A stretch of DNA of 10,261 nt from an uncultured Campylobacter sp. (lineage in GTDB: Bacteria > Campylobacterota > Campylobacteria > Campylobacterales > Campylobacteraceae). A program made the position numbers and the translations under genes. Shown one piece after another: positions 1-7,384 of this stretch. The notes beneath the pieces were generated by a model, which ran no database searches, had not been told where the DNA came from, and saw only the letters and a list, made by a program, of their open reading frames with translations. The stretch covers positions 1 through 10,261 of the forward strand of contig NZ_CALHHX010000093.1 of NCBI RefSeq assembly GCF_938030685.1, given 5' to 3'. Within the stretch, counting starts at the first letter, position 1. Each line of letters starts with the position of its first letter.

Positions 1-2
1 CA

Positions 3-122
3 AGCCTCAAAGATTATAAAGCGGGTAAGATCAAAAACAGCCTGATGAGCGGACTTTTAACTAACGTAAGCGACGAGAACCTAGATAAGCTCGCGGATGA
101 AATTTCAAAATTTAAAGAGTAA
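3..122 (+). CDS. C-terminal end of a probable c-type cytochrome (NosC-like), partial
   Basis: An open frame enters from the left edge and stops at TAA 120-122, giving 39 residues. The end reads as a helical, Lys-rich tail (LKDYKAGKIKNSLMSGLL, then NVSDENLDKLADEISKFKE). This resembles the last part of class I cytochrome c domains, where the segment from the axial-Met loop to the C-terminal helix often reads 'L..yk.G.r.n..M......lsd.di..la.yi'. The haem-binding CxxCH would be upstream and is not visible. In Wolinella and Campylobacter nos clusters, one or two small cytochromes (NosC1, NosC2) precede nosH, which supports the call. Such a protein would pass electrons in the periplasm from the NosG/NosH quinol dehydrogenase to N2O reductase. 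The next gene starts 3 nt after the stop, so the two are probably one operon. Identity rests on a short tail and on position. Confidence 0.6.
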   Translation, partial: SLKDYKAGKIKNSLMSGLLTNVSDENLDKLADEISKFKE

Positions 123-125
123 GTC

Positions 126-1028
126 TTGGATAAATATAATTCGCGATGCACGATCAAAAATACGAGCTTTTTCTCGACCTTCGCGCTTAAAAACAGAAGC
201 GGCAAACTGCGCCCCAGTATTCGGGCGCTGCGCTACGCCACGGTATTTTTGGTGCATCTGCTTTTCGTGCTTTCCTTTCGTGCGGATATTCAAATTTTAG
301 AGGGCGACATCAGCGGCTCGCGGATACTTGGCTTTCACCTAGCAGATCCTTTCGCGACTCTTGAGGTGATCGCCGCGCACAAAGATCTGCCGATAAATCT
401 ACTCATCGGCTCGGGCACCATTTTGCTGTTTTATTTCATCGCGGGCGGTAAGGCGTTTTGCTCGTGGATCTGCCCTTACGGAGCGCTTAGCGAGATCGGC
501 GAGAAGCTGCATAATACGCTAATCGCTAAGCATGTCATCAAGGAGCGCGCCCTGCCTCGCGGTATGCGGTATGCGATCTGGGTGGTGTTTTTGCTGCTAA
601 GTGCGATTACGGATCTACTCGTTTTTGAAATTTTTAACGTAGTTGGAATTTTATCGCGCCTCATCATCTACGGCTTCTCGCTGGCGGGGCTTTGGATAAT
701 TTTTGTGTTTTTGCTCGAAGTATTTTTTAGCAGGCGGGTGTGGTGCACGCACCTATGCCCGCTAGGCAGTACCTATTCGCTTGCGGCTAAAGCAAGCCTT
801 AGCAAGATTACTTGGGATAAGAGTAGGTGCGATCACTGCGGCGTTTGCCAAGACGTCTGCTTCGTCTCGCACGTACTGGATATCACTAAAAAAAAGGCAT
901 CCGAAAACCTGGGCGATAAGAGCAAATTTATGCTAAAAGGGATCGACTGCACGCTGTGCGGACGCTGTATCGACGTGTGTCACCAAGACGCACTCGGTAT
1001 CGGCAATAAGCTAAAAGATATGATCTAA
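126..1028 (+). CDS. nosH: NosH: NapH-family membrane-bound 4Fe-4S quinol dehydrogenase subunit
   Basis: A 300-residue membrane iron-sulfur protein of the NapH/NosR-C-terminal family. With NosG it is thought to take electrons from menaquinol and feed them, via cytochromes, to periplasmic nitrous oxide reductase. Four hydrophobic segments are visible near residues 37-53, 91-108, 149-170 and 177-201. The family's two CxxxCP motifs are at C112/C116 (CSWICPYG) and C207/C211 (CTHLCPLG). A C-terminal ferredoxin domain carries two CxxCxxCxxxC sets: C235, C238, C241, C245 and C275, C278, C281, C285. The fourth Cys of each set is followed by Phe or His rather than the usual Pro. The best start is TTG 126, the first start codon after the upstream stop in this frame, with AAAGAG 6 nt upstream; the N-terminus ('KYNSRCTIKNTSF') is family-like. 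nosF follows after 8 nt. A plain napH is less likely because nosF, nosL and nosY follow. Confidence 0.9.
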   Translation: MDKYNSRCTIKNTSFFSTFALKNRSGKLRPSIRALRYATVFLVHLLFVLSFRADIQILEGDISGSRILGFHLADPFATLEVIAAHKDLPINLLIGSGTILLFYFIAGGKAFCSWICPYGALSEIGEKLHNTLIAKHVIKERALPRGMRYAIWVVFLLLSAITDLLVFEIFNVVGILSRLIIYGFSLAGLWIIFVFLLEVFFSRRVWCTHLCPLGSTYSLAAKASLSKITWDKSRCDHCGVCQDVCFVSHVLDITKKKASENLGDKSKFMLKGIDCTLCGRCIDVCHQDALGIGNKLKDMI

Positions 1029-1036
1029 GGAAGCCT

Positions 1037-1675
1037 ATGATAGAGATTAAAAACGTAAGCAAGAAATTCGGAGATCAATTCGTTTTAAAAGATATCGATC
1101 TAAATATCGCAGGCGGCGAGCAAGTGCTTTTCGTCGGGCAAAACGGCGCGGGCAAAAGCTCGCTGATGCGGACGATTTTGGGCGAATATATACCCACAAG
1201 CGGCAGCGTAGCTATCGACGGATTTGATTCGTTTAAGCAGCGCAGCCGCGCGCTACGCGGTATCAGCTTCGTGCCGCAAACCCCGCCGCCGCTTAAGCTG
1301 AGCCTAAATGAGCTCATCTACTTCGCCGAGCGCACGGCGGACGCAAGCAGAGCGGATATAGTAAAATTTTGCGGTGAAATGGAGCTTGATCTGAGTTCAA
1401 ATTTAAACAAGCCCTTTCACAAGTTATCCGGCGGTATGAAGCAGAAATTTTTAATCGCGTTAGCCTTCGGCAGAGCCAGCAAGGCGATGATTTTCGACGA
1501 GCCGACAGCTAATCTCGATCCGAGCGCGCGCGAGCGTTTTAAGACGCTTTTGCATAACCACGCAAAAGACAGAAGCTTGATCTTTATCTCGCACAGGCTC
1601 GAGGAAGTGGGAGGACTGGTAAAAAGAATGATTTGTATGGATCTAGGGAGGATCGTAGATGACAAAAATGTTTAA
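1037..1675 (+). CDS. nosF: NosF: ABC transporter ATPase for N2O reductase maturation
   Basis: A 212-residue ABC ATPase. All nucleotide-binding elements are present: Walker A GQNGAGKSS at 34-42, Q-loop Gln81, signature LSGGM at 130-134, Walker B MIFDEP at 151-156 with catalytic Glu155, a D-loop (NLDPSA), and switch His186. It is shorter than the roughly 300-residue NosF of Pseudomonas stutzeri, as the compact epsilonproteobacterial forms are. In the NosFY complex it powers the NosY permease, which with NosD is needed to build the CuZ copper-sulfide site of N2O reductase in the periplasm. The ATG at 1037 has AAGGAAG just upstream, overlapping the end of nosH. Its last 17 nt overlap nosL, so translation is probably coupled. 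The nos assignment comes from the neighbours; the ATPase alone would be generic. Confidence 0.9.
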   Translation: MIEIKNVSKKFGDQFVLKDIDLNIAGGEQVLFVGQNGAGKSSLMRTILGEYIPTSGSVAIDGFDSFKQRSRALRGISFVPQTPPPLKLSLNELIYFAERTADASRADIVKFCGEMELDLSSNLNKPFHKLSGGMKQKFLIALAFGRASKAMIFDEPTANLDPSARERFKTLLHNHAKDRSLIFISHRLEEVGGLVKRMICMDLGRIVDDKNV

Positions 1676-2315
1676 AATTATGCTTTGTGCGCTTGCGGCG
1701 CTTACGTTTTTAGGCTGCGGCGACGAGAAAGACTACGGTAACGTCCATTACGACAGAGACGTATGCGAGCACTGCCAGATGGCGATCAGCGACAACCGCT
1801 TCAGCGTCGATGTGCGCGTGGACGGTAAAAACCACTACTTTGACGACATCGGCTGCTTAGTGGATTTTATGGTTACCAACGATAAACTAAACTGGCTGAA
1901 GGACGCCAAAATTTACATCAATGACGCTAGCGGCAACGGCGAGTTTATCGACGCACGCACGGCGCATTTTTACAAGGGCTTTAAAACCCCTATGTCGTTC
2001 GGCTGGGGCGCGTTTAAAAATAAGCAAGAGGGCAAGCAAGACTTCAGCTTCGATCAGGTAGTCGCGGCGCTTAAAGCAGGCGGCGGCTCGCACGGCATGG
2101 GAATGGGCGATATGGGTCGCGATGCGCACGGCGATATGGAAAGCATGCACGGCCATGGCGATATGGGCGGCATGAAAGACCCTCACTCCGCAGAGCACGG
2201 CATGAGCGGTATGGGGCATACTCACGGCTCAGATCATGGCATGGGCGGCGATGCGGGCAGCACGGCGCACTCTCAAGGCGAGCCGCACGATATGCATTCG
2301 GGGCACGCGCATTAA
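1659..2315 (+). CDS. nosL: NosL copper-chaperone lipoprotein with His/Met-rich tail
   Basis: A 218-residue NosL-family lipoprotein. The N-terminus is a type II signal peptide with lipobox FLGC, so Cys20 would be lipidated and the protein anchored facing the periplasm. The NosL domain (about 30-138) carries CEHCQM, with Cys36, Cys39 and Met41; the C-x-M pair is the Cu(I) site described for NosL. It also has FDDIGC (Cys66) and a late 'GEFIDARTAHFYKGFKTPMSFG' region, split here only by wording. NosL delivers copper to apo-N2O reductase. After the domain, residues 141-218 form a Gly-rich tail with 14 His and 11 Met, in units such as GHGDMGGM; a typical NosL ends near the domain. This tail is likely a periplasmic metal-binding segment (inference). 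The start at ATG 1659 is backed by a strong AGGGAGGA 7 nt upstream, inside the end of nosF. Confidence 0.88.
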   Translation: MTKMFKIMLCALAALTFLGCGDEKDYGNVHYDRDVCEHCQMAISDNRFSVDVRVDGKNHYFDDIGCLVDFMVTNDKLNWLKDAKIYINDASGNGEFIDARTAHFYKGFKTPMSFGWGAFKNKQEGKQDFSFDQVVAALKAGGGSHGMGMGDMGRDAHGDMESMHGHGDMGGMKDPHSAEHGMSGMGHTHGSDHGMGGDAGSTAHSQGEPHDMHSGHAH

Positions 2316-2968
2316 GGATGTTTTAGCCAAGGCGAAATTTTGAGCGGCTAGGATTTGCGCTAAATTTAAAGCGTGAAATTTCAGCGCGCCGCCCGCACCG
2401 CCATAGCTGAGATAAAATTTTACTTCGCGACTTCGGCGCGAGTCAAAGCCAGGCTTAAAAGACGGCTGCAAAATTTCATCTCGCGACGCGGCTAAATTTA
2501 ACGCGCGGCGCAAAATTCGCTCTGCCGAATTAAAATTTACGCAAGCGCGCTAATTTAAAATTTCGCCGTAAATTTAAAATTTATCCGGCGTAGAATTCGC
2601 CGCCTTAAGATTTTTAGAATTTTAAAATTTTATGCCACGGAATACGCCCGGCTTTGAAATTTTGCGGAATTGAAATTTAAGCAGCCCGTTAAACGGCTAA
2701 ATTTTAAAACTGCGGCGGAATGACGGATGGTAGGCGGCAAAAGACGAGCTGTTTACGGGAGCCGCAAGCGAGCTGTAAATTTAAAATTTGTGCGCGAGGC
2801 GCAGTCGTACGCTGTGGATAAAATTTTGCCGCCCATTTAAACGCTCGGCAAGCGAAATTTAAGTCTGCAAAATCCGCGCCGCGAAACGGAGCCGAGCTTA
2901 AAAACGCGCATTTAAGCCGCGCGAGCATCTAAAATTAAAAGCGCACCGAGGCGCAATAAAGGAAAAGA
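2316..2968. other. 653-bp gap without a gene inside the nos cluster
   Basis: No convincing gene on either strand. Open frames are short, lack good ribosome sites, and read as low-complexity Ala/Arg/Lys/Phe sequence. The stretch is a patchwork of GC-rich words and more than fifteen copies of AAATTT, often as TAAATTTAAAATTT or GAAATTT, giving many short self-complementary blocks. I see no clear Rho-independent terminator and no recognisable promoter beyond the ribosome site of nosY (AAAGGA, 2958-2963). It separates nosH-nosF-nosL from nosY-nosL2, which are normally tightly packed. It may be decayed DNA or a former insertion. Confidence 0.6.
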
Positions 2969-3796
2969 ATGAAAAATTTACTCACCATCGCCGCTTTGGA
3001 TATCAAAGAATCCTTCCGTTCGCGCTGGTTTTTGCTCTATCTGCTGATCTTTAGCGGGCTCGTGGCGGCGTTTTTTATCACGGGGGTGACCGACTCGCGC
3101 GTGCTCGGTTTCAGCGGGCTTTCGCGACTGCTGCTGCTGTTTATTCAGATCTGCATCATCATCCTGCCCGTCTTCGTGCTCGTCACCACCAGCAAGGCGA
3201 TCCTAGCCGATCGCGACCTAAACATCTTAGAATACCTGCTAAGCTTCCCGATCTCGCAGGCGCAGTATTACTACGGCAAGGCGCTAGGAAGGCTGTTTGG
3301 AGTGTTCGTGCCGATATTTTTGTCGCTGCTTTTGGCGATCGTTTGGGGCGCGATCAAGGGAACGGGCATTCCGTGGGCGATCTGCCTGCTTTATACGGGG
3401 CTACTTTTTAGCTTGTGCGCGGCGTTTTTAGGGATCGCATTTTTGATCTGCGCAGTCTCAAAAAGCCAAGAGATGGGGCTTGGGCTCGCATTTTTCGTCT
3501 GGCTTTTCTGCCTTGCGTTTTTGGATCTCGTGCTGATCGGACTGCTCGCAAAAACGGGCGTGAACGAAAATCTGATCTTTGCGATCGCCCTAGCAAACCC
3601 GATGGAGGACTTCCGCATCGCCGCTATCAGCCTGTTTGATCCCGATCTTGCGGTCATCGGCACGACGGCGTATTTTATCCTAGATCACTTCGGGCGCGGA
3701 CTTTTCATCGCCTTTTCGCTGCTCTATCCGATCGCTCTGGGCGCGGCAAGCCTGATTTTGGGCTATTTTATCTTTAGATCGAAGGATTTGGCGTGA
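2969..3796 (+). CDS. nosY: NosY: ABC-2 type membrane permease for N2O reductase maturation
   Basis: A 275-residue integral membrane protein with about six hydrophobic segments near residues 20-39, 53-74, 106-128, 136-163, 171-194 and 243-270. Family-typical elements are the cytoplasmic stretch ADRDLNILEYLLSFP (80-94) after the second segment and NPMEDFRIA (210-218) in the long loop before the last segment. NosY pairs with NosF as an ATP-driven transporter that works with NosD in assembling the CuZ centre of N2O reductase. The length matches known NosY proteins (about 275 residues). ATG 2969 is preceded by AAAGGA. Its TGA overlaps the GTG start of the next gene (GTGA), so the two are translationally coupled. 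The unusual point is the 653-bp gap upstream that parts it from nosF. Confidence 0.9.
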   Translation: MKNLLTIAALDIKESFRSRWFLLYLLIFSGLVAAFFITGVTDSRVLGFSGLSRLLLLFIQICIIILPVFVLVTTSKAILADRDLNILEYLLSFPISQAQYYYGKALGRLFGVFVPIFLSLLLAIVWGAIKGTGIPWAICLLYTGLLFSLCAAFLGIAFLICAVSKSQEMGLGLAFFVWLFCLAFLDLVLIGLLAKTGVNENLIFAIALANPMEDFRIAAISLFDPDLAVIGTTAYFILDHFGRGLFIAFSLLYPIALGAASLILGYFIFRSKDLA

Positions 3797-4431
3797 AATT
3801 TCCACTCATTTTAGCGGCATTTATAGCGCTTTGCGGTGCAGCGGAGATGCAAAATTCCGCGGCTCAAAGCTCCGGCTTGGCGCAGAATTTAAGCGCGTCA
3901 GATAGTACAGGCTCCGGCTCGGCGCAAAATTCCAAACCTGCGCGCGATCTTGCGTGGCTTAAAGACGTAAATCTCACCTGCGCCAAATACGGCATCGATA
4001 CTAGCGCGCACCCGGAATTTCGCGCCTATGCAAGGCTCAAAGACGGCAGTGCGCTCGCGTTTGCCTCACCCAAGGTGATGTTTGCATATTTTTTTGAAAG
4101 TGGGAGCTCGAGCGCAAATTTTAGCGGAACTTCCGCTGGAGCGAATTCTGAGAGCAAAAATCAAGCTAGCGGCAATTTAGGCGAGGCAAATTCCACTGAT
4201 GCGAATTTCGGCGGTGCGGAACTTTACGTCACCGATTACGCAAGCGGCGAAATTTTGCGGGCACAGGACGCGTTTTATGTATTCGGCAGCGTGCTGCAAA
4301 GCGCCAGAGGCGACGATCTTATCACGTTTGCGAGATTGCGCGACGCGCAGGACTTCATGCGCGAGAAAAAGGGGCATAAAATTTTGCAGTTTCGAGAAAT
4401 CTCCGCCAAGCTGATCGATTATCTAAGATGA
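3793..4431 (+). CDS. nosL: Second NosL-like protein, divergent, lacking the C-x-M copper site
   Basis: A 212-residue secreted protein. The N-terminus (MKFPLILAAFIALCGAA) is a signal peptide, probably cut after Ala17; LC is a poor lipobox because Leu precedes Cys. The NosL fold is recognisable from AYARLKDGSALAFASPKV (79-96), ELYVTDYASGEILRAQDAF (143-161) and FARLRDAQDFMREKKG with a closing 'ILQFREIS'. Where NosL has CxxCxM, this one has C63-A-K-Y66-G-I68, so the copper-binding Cys and Met are replaced by Tyr and Ile. Two Ser/Asn/Ala-rich low-complexity stretches are present, about 18-50 and 102-141, the second inside the domain. This is the position occupied by nosL in Wolinella (after nosY), so the gene may be the ancestral copy turned to another role. 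The GTG 3793 start overlaps the nosY stop. Function is unproven. Confidence 0.75.
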   Translation: MKFPLILAAFIALCGAAEMQNSAAQSSGLAQNLSASDSTGSGSAQNSKPARDLAWLKDVNLTCAKYGIDTSAHPEFRAYARLKDGSALAFASPKVMFAYFFESGSSSANFSGTSAGANSESKNQASGNLGEANSTDANFGGAELYVTDYASGEILRAQDAFYVFGSVLQSARGDDLITFARLRDAQDFMREKKGHKILQFREISAKLIDYLR

Positions 4432-4570
4432 TCGAGCCGCTTGGCAAAATTTAAATCCAGCTATTTTAGTATATTTTATTCATAAAATTTTATCTTTTAT
4501 TTTAGTGCGCTATTAAGGGAATTTAAAGCAATTAAAAAATACAATCACGTTAAATTTTATCTATAAGAAT

Positions 4571-4578
4571 TAGATAAT
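4571..4578 (+). promoter_or_regulatory. Possible -10 element upstream of cooS
   Basis: The 218-bp spacer 4432-4649 is far more AT-rich than the genes around it. TAGATAAT at 4571-4578 resembles the Campylobacter housekeeping -10 box, which usually works without a conserved -35. It would give a leader of about 65 nt. Other AT-rich words nearby fit almost as well, so the exact site is uncertain. I see no CooA box (TGTC-N8-GACA) or FNR-type palindrome. Confidence 0.25.
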
Positions 4579-4637
4579 GTAGTTTTTCAGTATATTTATT
4601 GAGCTCTACATTCTCGCTTATTTTTAAAATAAATTTT

Positions 4638-4643
4638 AAGGAG
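4638..4643 (+). promoter_or_regulatory. Ribosome binding site fixing the cooS start
   Basis: AAGGAG at 4638-4643 lies 6 nt before ATG 4650. The same frame is open back to a TTG at 4599, but that codon has no ribosome site, so ATG 4650 is the start. Confidence 0.85.
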
Positions 4644-4649
4644 ACGATC

Positions 4650-7370
4650 ATGGTAAACGACAAAATCGCAAAACAAAAAGGCCCACGCAAAAAGGCTGCG
4701 ACGGATGAAAATTCCGCTGCGAATAAGGGGGAAAATTTTGCCGCAGACGCGCTCAAAAGCTCCGCCGCGTCCGTTTTTGATAAAAGCACAAATAGCGCTC
4801 AAAATTCCGCCGCAAATTCTACGACTTCCGCCTCGCATACTCGTGACAAAATTTCTAAAAATCGCGCCGCAGGTGGGAATTCCTGCGACGAGTGCGATTG
4901 CGAAGCCAGAAATTCCGCGTCTGGCTACGATGATAGCGCAAGCTCTGCTTCAAGTACGAACTTTGCGGCGTACTCAAGCGCTCAAGGCGCAAGCAACGCC
5001 CAAAATTCCGCGATAGGCTCTACGACAAATTCCATGGCTGATTCTTTGATAAATTTCGTCTCAAATCCTGCGAAGAGTCCAAGTAGCGACGATCACATCT
5101 CTTACTCGCACGAGCATAGCGATAGCTCCACAATTCACTCGCATCTACACGACGAAGATCTTGCGACCCACTCACACAATCAAGAAGAAAACCTCGCAGC
5201 TTATTTGCATGAATATGGAGCAAATTCTGCGGCGTCTTCGCATGAGCACGACGAGGATTCCTCCATCAGCTCGCATGAGCACGACAGACATTGCCATGAT
5301 CACAAACCCCACTCTCACCGCGCGATTATCGGATTTGACGAACATGGCATCCCAAAAGTTTTAGTGCCTGCAGAGGCTAGTCCGCAAACACATAAAGACG
5401 CGCATGGCAATCTTTTCGAGCATTTTCACGAGGCGGAATTTACGGCGGATTATATGAAGGCGCTGCTTGAATACAAAAAGACCTTCCCTACAAAGCAAGA
5501 AGTACTTGAGAAAACCCCTGATCCCGCCGTGCGTGAAATGATGCTTAGGATGGAGCAGATCGGCGTAGATACGGCGTTTGATCGTTTCGACAAACAGATG
5601 CCTATGTGTAGTTATGGACTTAGCGGGGTATGCTGTAAGATCTGCAATATGGGACCTTGCAAAATTACTAAAAAGGCCGATCGTGGTACTTGCGGTGCGG
5701 ACGCCGATCTCATCGTATCGCGCAACCTACTGCGCCAAGTAGCTGCAGGCGTAGCTCAACACGGCGCGCACGCCAGAGAGCTTCTGCTGTCGCTAAAATG
5801 GGCGGCGCAAGGCAAGCTAGATCTGCCCATAATAGGCGAATACAAAATCATCAATACCGCCAAAGCCTTTGGAATTCCAACTGAAGGCAGAGAATTAAAA
5901 GAGGTAGCGATCGAGCTTGCCGATACGCTTTTGACAGATCTTTCGCAAAGTAGCGGCGAGTATAAAACTATCACTGCGCTCGCGCCCAAGGAGCGTCAAG
6001 AAGTATGGCGGAAGCTAGATATCTTGCCGATTAGTGCGTATAACGAAGTCTTTGAGGCATATCACCGAACAGGTGTAGGCACGGATGGAGACTGGCGCAG
6101 CGTGATGCAGCATCTTTTGCGCTGCGGGCTTGCTTTTACCTTCACCGGCGTAGTAGCTGCAAATATCGCTACGGATGCACTATTTGGCGTAGGAGATCGC
6201 GTAACTTCCAAAAGCAATATGGGCGCGCTTAAAAAAGGCTGGGTCAATATCGCCGTGCACGGACATCTGCCGACATTAGTAAGCCTAATAGTGGAGATCG
6301 GAAATTCTAAAGAGTACCAAGACAAGGCTCGCGCAATAGGCGCGCAGGGGATCGCATTTTACGGCGTGTGCTGTTCTGGGCTATCGGCGATGTATCGCAA
6401 CTGGGGCGTCGTACCGCTCTCAAACGCCGTAACTGCCGAACTCGTCATAGGCACGGGAGCGCTTGATCTGTGGGTCGCCGATGTCCAAGATGTCTATCCT
6501 GCGATCATGGACGTGGCTAACTGCTTCCAGACCAAGGTCGTTACCACGAGCTCATCAGCTAGGCTTCCCGGAGCCGAGCATATCGGCTACGATCATCACC
6601 ATAGCAATATCGCCGAGACTAGGAATTTGGCGCGTAAAATTCTAGACCGCGCATTGCAATCTCACGAAAAGCGCAAGGGACTGCCGGTATATATTCCGCC
6701 GTATGAAGTCGAGGCCGAAGTGGGCTTTTCGGTAGAATTCGTCCATAAACACTACGGCGGCATGGAGCCATTAGCGCACGCGCTAAAAAGCGGTGAAATT
6801 TTAGGCATCGTAAATATGGTCGGCTGCACCAATCCTAAAGTGCCTTATGAGCGCGCTATTATAGATGTCGCACAAACCCTAATCGAAAATAACGTCCTAA
6901 TCCTAACCAACGGCTGCGCGTCGTTCCCGCTAATGAAGCTGGGCTTTTGCCAAAAAAGCGCGTATAAAAAAGCAGGCGCGTCGCTGCGGGCGTTTTTAGA
7001 AAAAGATGAGCTTCCGCCGGTATGGCACGTGGGTGAGTGCATCGATAACACCCGCTCTAGCGGAATTTTCGCAGGTATCGCAGGGGTGCTAGGTAAAAAT
7101 CTCTACGAGCTGCCGCTTGCCTTCACTTCTCCCGAGTGGGCGAACGAAAAGGGCGTCGATGCCTCGCTCGGATTCCGCCTAATGGGCATCGACTCATATC
7201 ACTGCGTCGAGTATCAAATCCACGGCTCCGCAAATGTCATACACTTTTTCAAAGAGGGCACTAGGCGGGCACTTGGCTCTGTGATGCACGTAGATACTGA
7301 TCCGGTCGCGCTTGCGCTAAAAATGGTAAGCGATATGCGCCTAAAGCGCAAAGCTCTAGGCTGGCAGTAG
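4650..7370 (+). CDS. cooS: Ni-CO dehydrogenase-family protein (CooS) with long His-rich N-terminal extension
   Basis: A 906-residue protein against about 640 for ordinary CooS; the surplus is N-terminal. Residues 1-145 are Ser/Ala/Asn-rich with a Cys patch (C79, C82, C84). Residues 149-223 hold 18 His, in units like SHEHDEDSS, and 149-260 hold 23. The CODH domain starts near 265. D-cluster cysteines are C320 and C328; B-cluster C329, C332, C337, C348. Active-site features, compared from memory with C. hydrogenoformans CODH-II, are: base His374 (H93), HGH at 537-539 (H261 motif), C575 (C295), C726 (C446), C756 (C476), C797 (Ni ligand C526), and Lys834 (K563) in SPEWANEK. The residue matching C333 is Asp614 (VADVQDVYP). 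The family oxidises CO to CO2 in the cytoplasm at a NiFe4S4 cluster. Activity here is uncertain because of Asp614. No cooF or cooC is nearby, and a hairpin follows the stop. Confidence 0.92.
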   Translation: MVNDKIAKQKGPRKKAATDENSAANKGENFAADALKSSAASVFDKSTNSAQNSAANSTTSASHTRDKISKNRAAGGNSCDECDCEARNSASGYDDSASSASSTNFAAYSSAQGASNAQNSAIGSTTNSMADSLINFVSNPAKSPSSDDHISYSHEHSDSSTIHSHLHDEDLATHSHNQEENLAAYLHEYGANSAASSHEHDEDSSISSHEHDRHCHDHKPHSHRAIIGFDEHGIPKVLVPAEASPQTHKDAHGNLFEHFHEAEFTADYMKALLEYKKTFPTKQEVLEKTPDPAVREMMLRMEQIGVDTAFDRFDKQMPMCSYGLSGVCCKICNMGPCKITKKADRGTCGADADLIVSRNLLRQVAAGVAQHGAHARELLLSLKWAAQGKLDLPIIGEYKIINTAKAFGIPTEGRELKEVAIELADTLLTDLSQSSGEYKTITALAPKERQEVWRKLDILPISAYNEVFEAYHRTGVGTDGDWRSVMQHLLRCGLAFTFTGVVAANIATDALFGVGDRVTSKSNMGALKKGWVNIAVHGHLPTLVSLIVEIGNSKEYQDKARAIGAQGIAFYGVCCSGLSAMYRNWGVVPLSNAVTAELVIGTGALDLWVADVQDVYPAIMDVANCFQTKVVTTSSSARLPGAEHIGYDHHHSNIAETRNLARKILDRALQSHEKRKGLPVYIPPYEVEAEVGFSVEFVHKHYGGMEPLAHALKSGEILGIVNMVGCTNPKVPYERAIIDVAQTLIENNVLILTNGCASFPLMKLGFCQKSAYKKAGASLRAFLEKDELPPVWHVGECIDNTRSSGIFAGIAGVLGKNLYELPLAFTSPEWANEKGVDASLGFRLMGIDSYHCVEYQIHGSANVIHFFKEGTRRALGSVMHVDTDPVALALKMVSDMRLKRKALGWQ

Positions 7371-7384
7371 CGACGGATGGATTC

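Noticed and set aside
2229..2513. 94-codon reverse-strand frame over the nosL tail and gap
   Set aside because: It is antisense to the His/Met tail, has no ribosome site, and its sequence is low-complexity with no family resemblance.
4599..4649. TTG at 4599 as the cooS start
   Set aside because: It has no ribosome site, and ATG 4650 has AAGGAG at ideal spacing.
4432..4649. CooA or FNR-type operator upstream of cooS
   Set aside because: No TGTC-N8-GACA or TTGAT-N4-ATCAA-like palindrome is seen; the region is merely AT-rich.
4705..5364. Forward-strand alternative frames within the cooS extension
   Set aside because: They arise because the low-complexity DNA is open in several frames; the CooS frame is continuous with the conserved domain.
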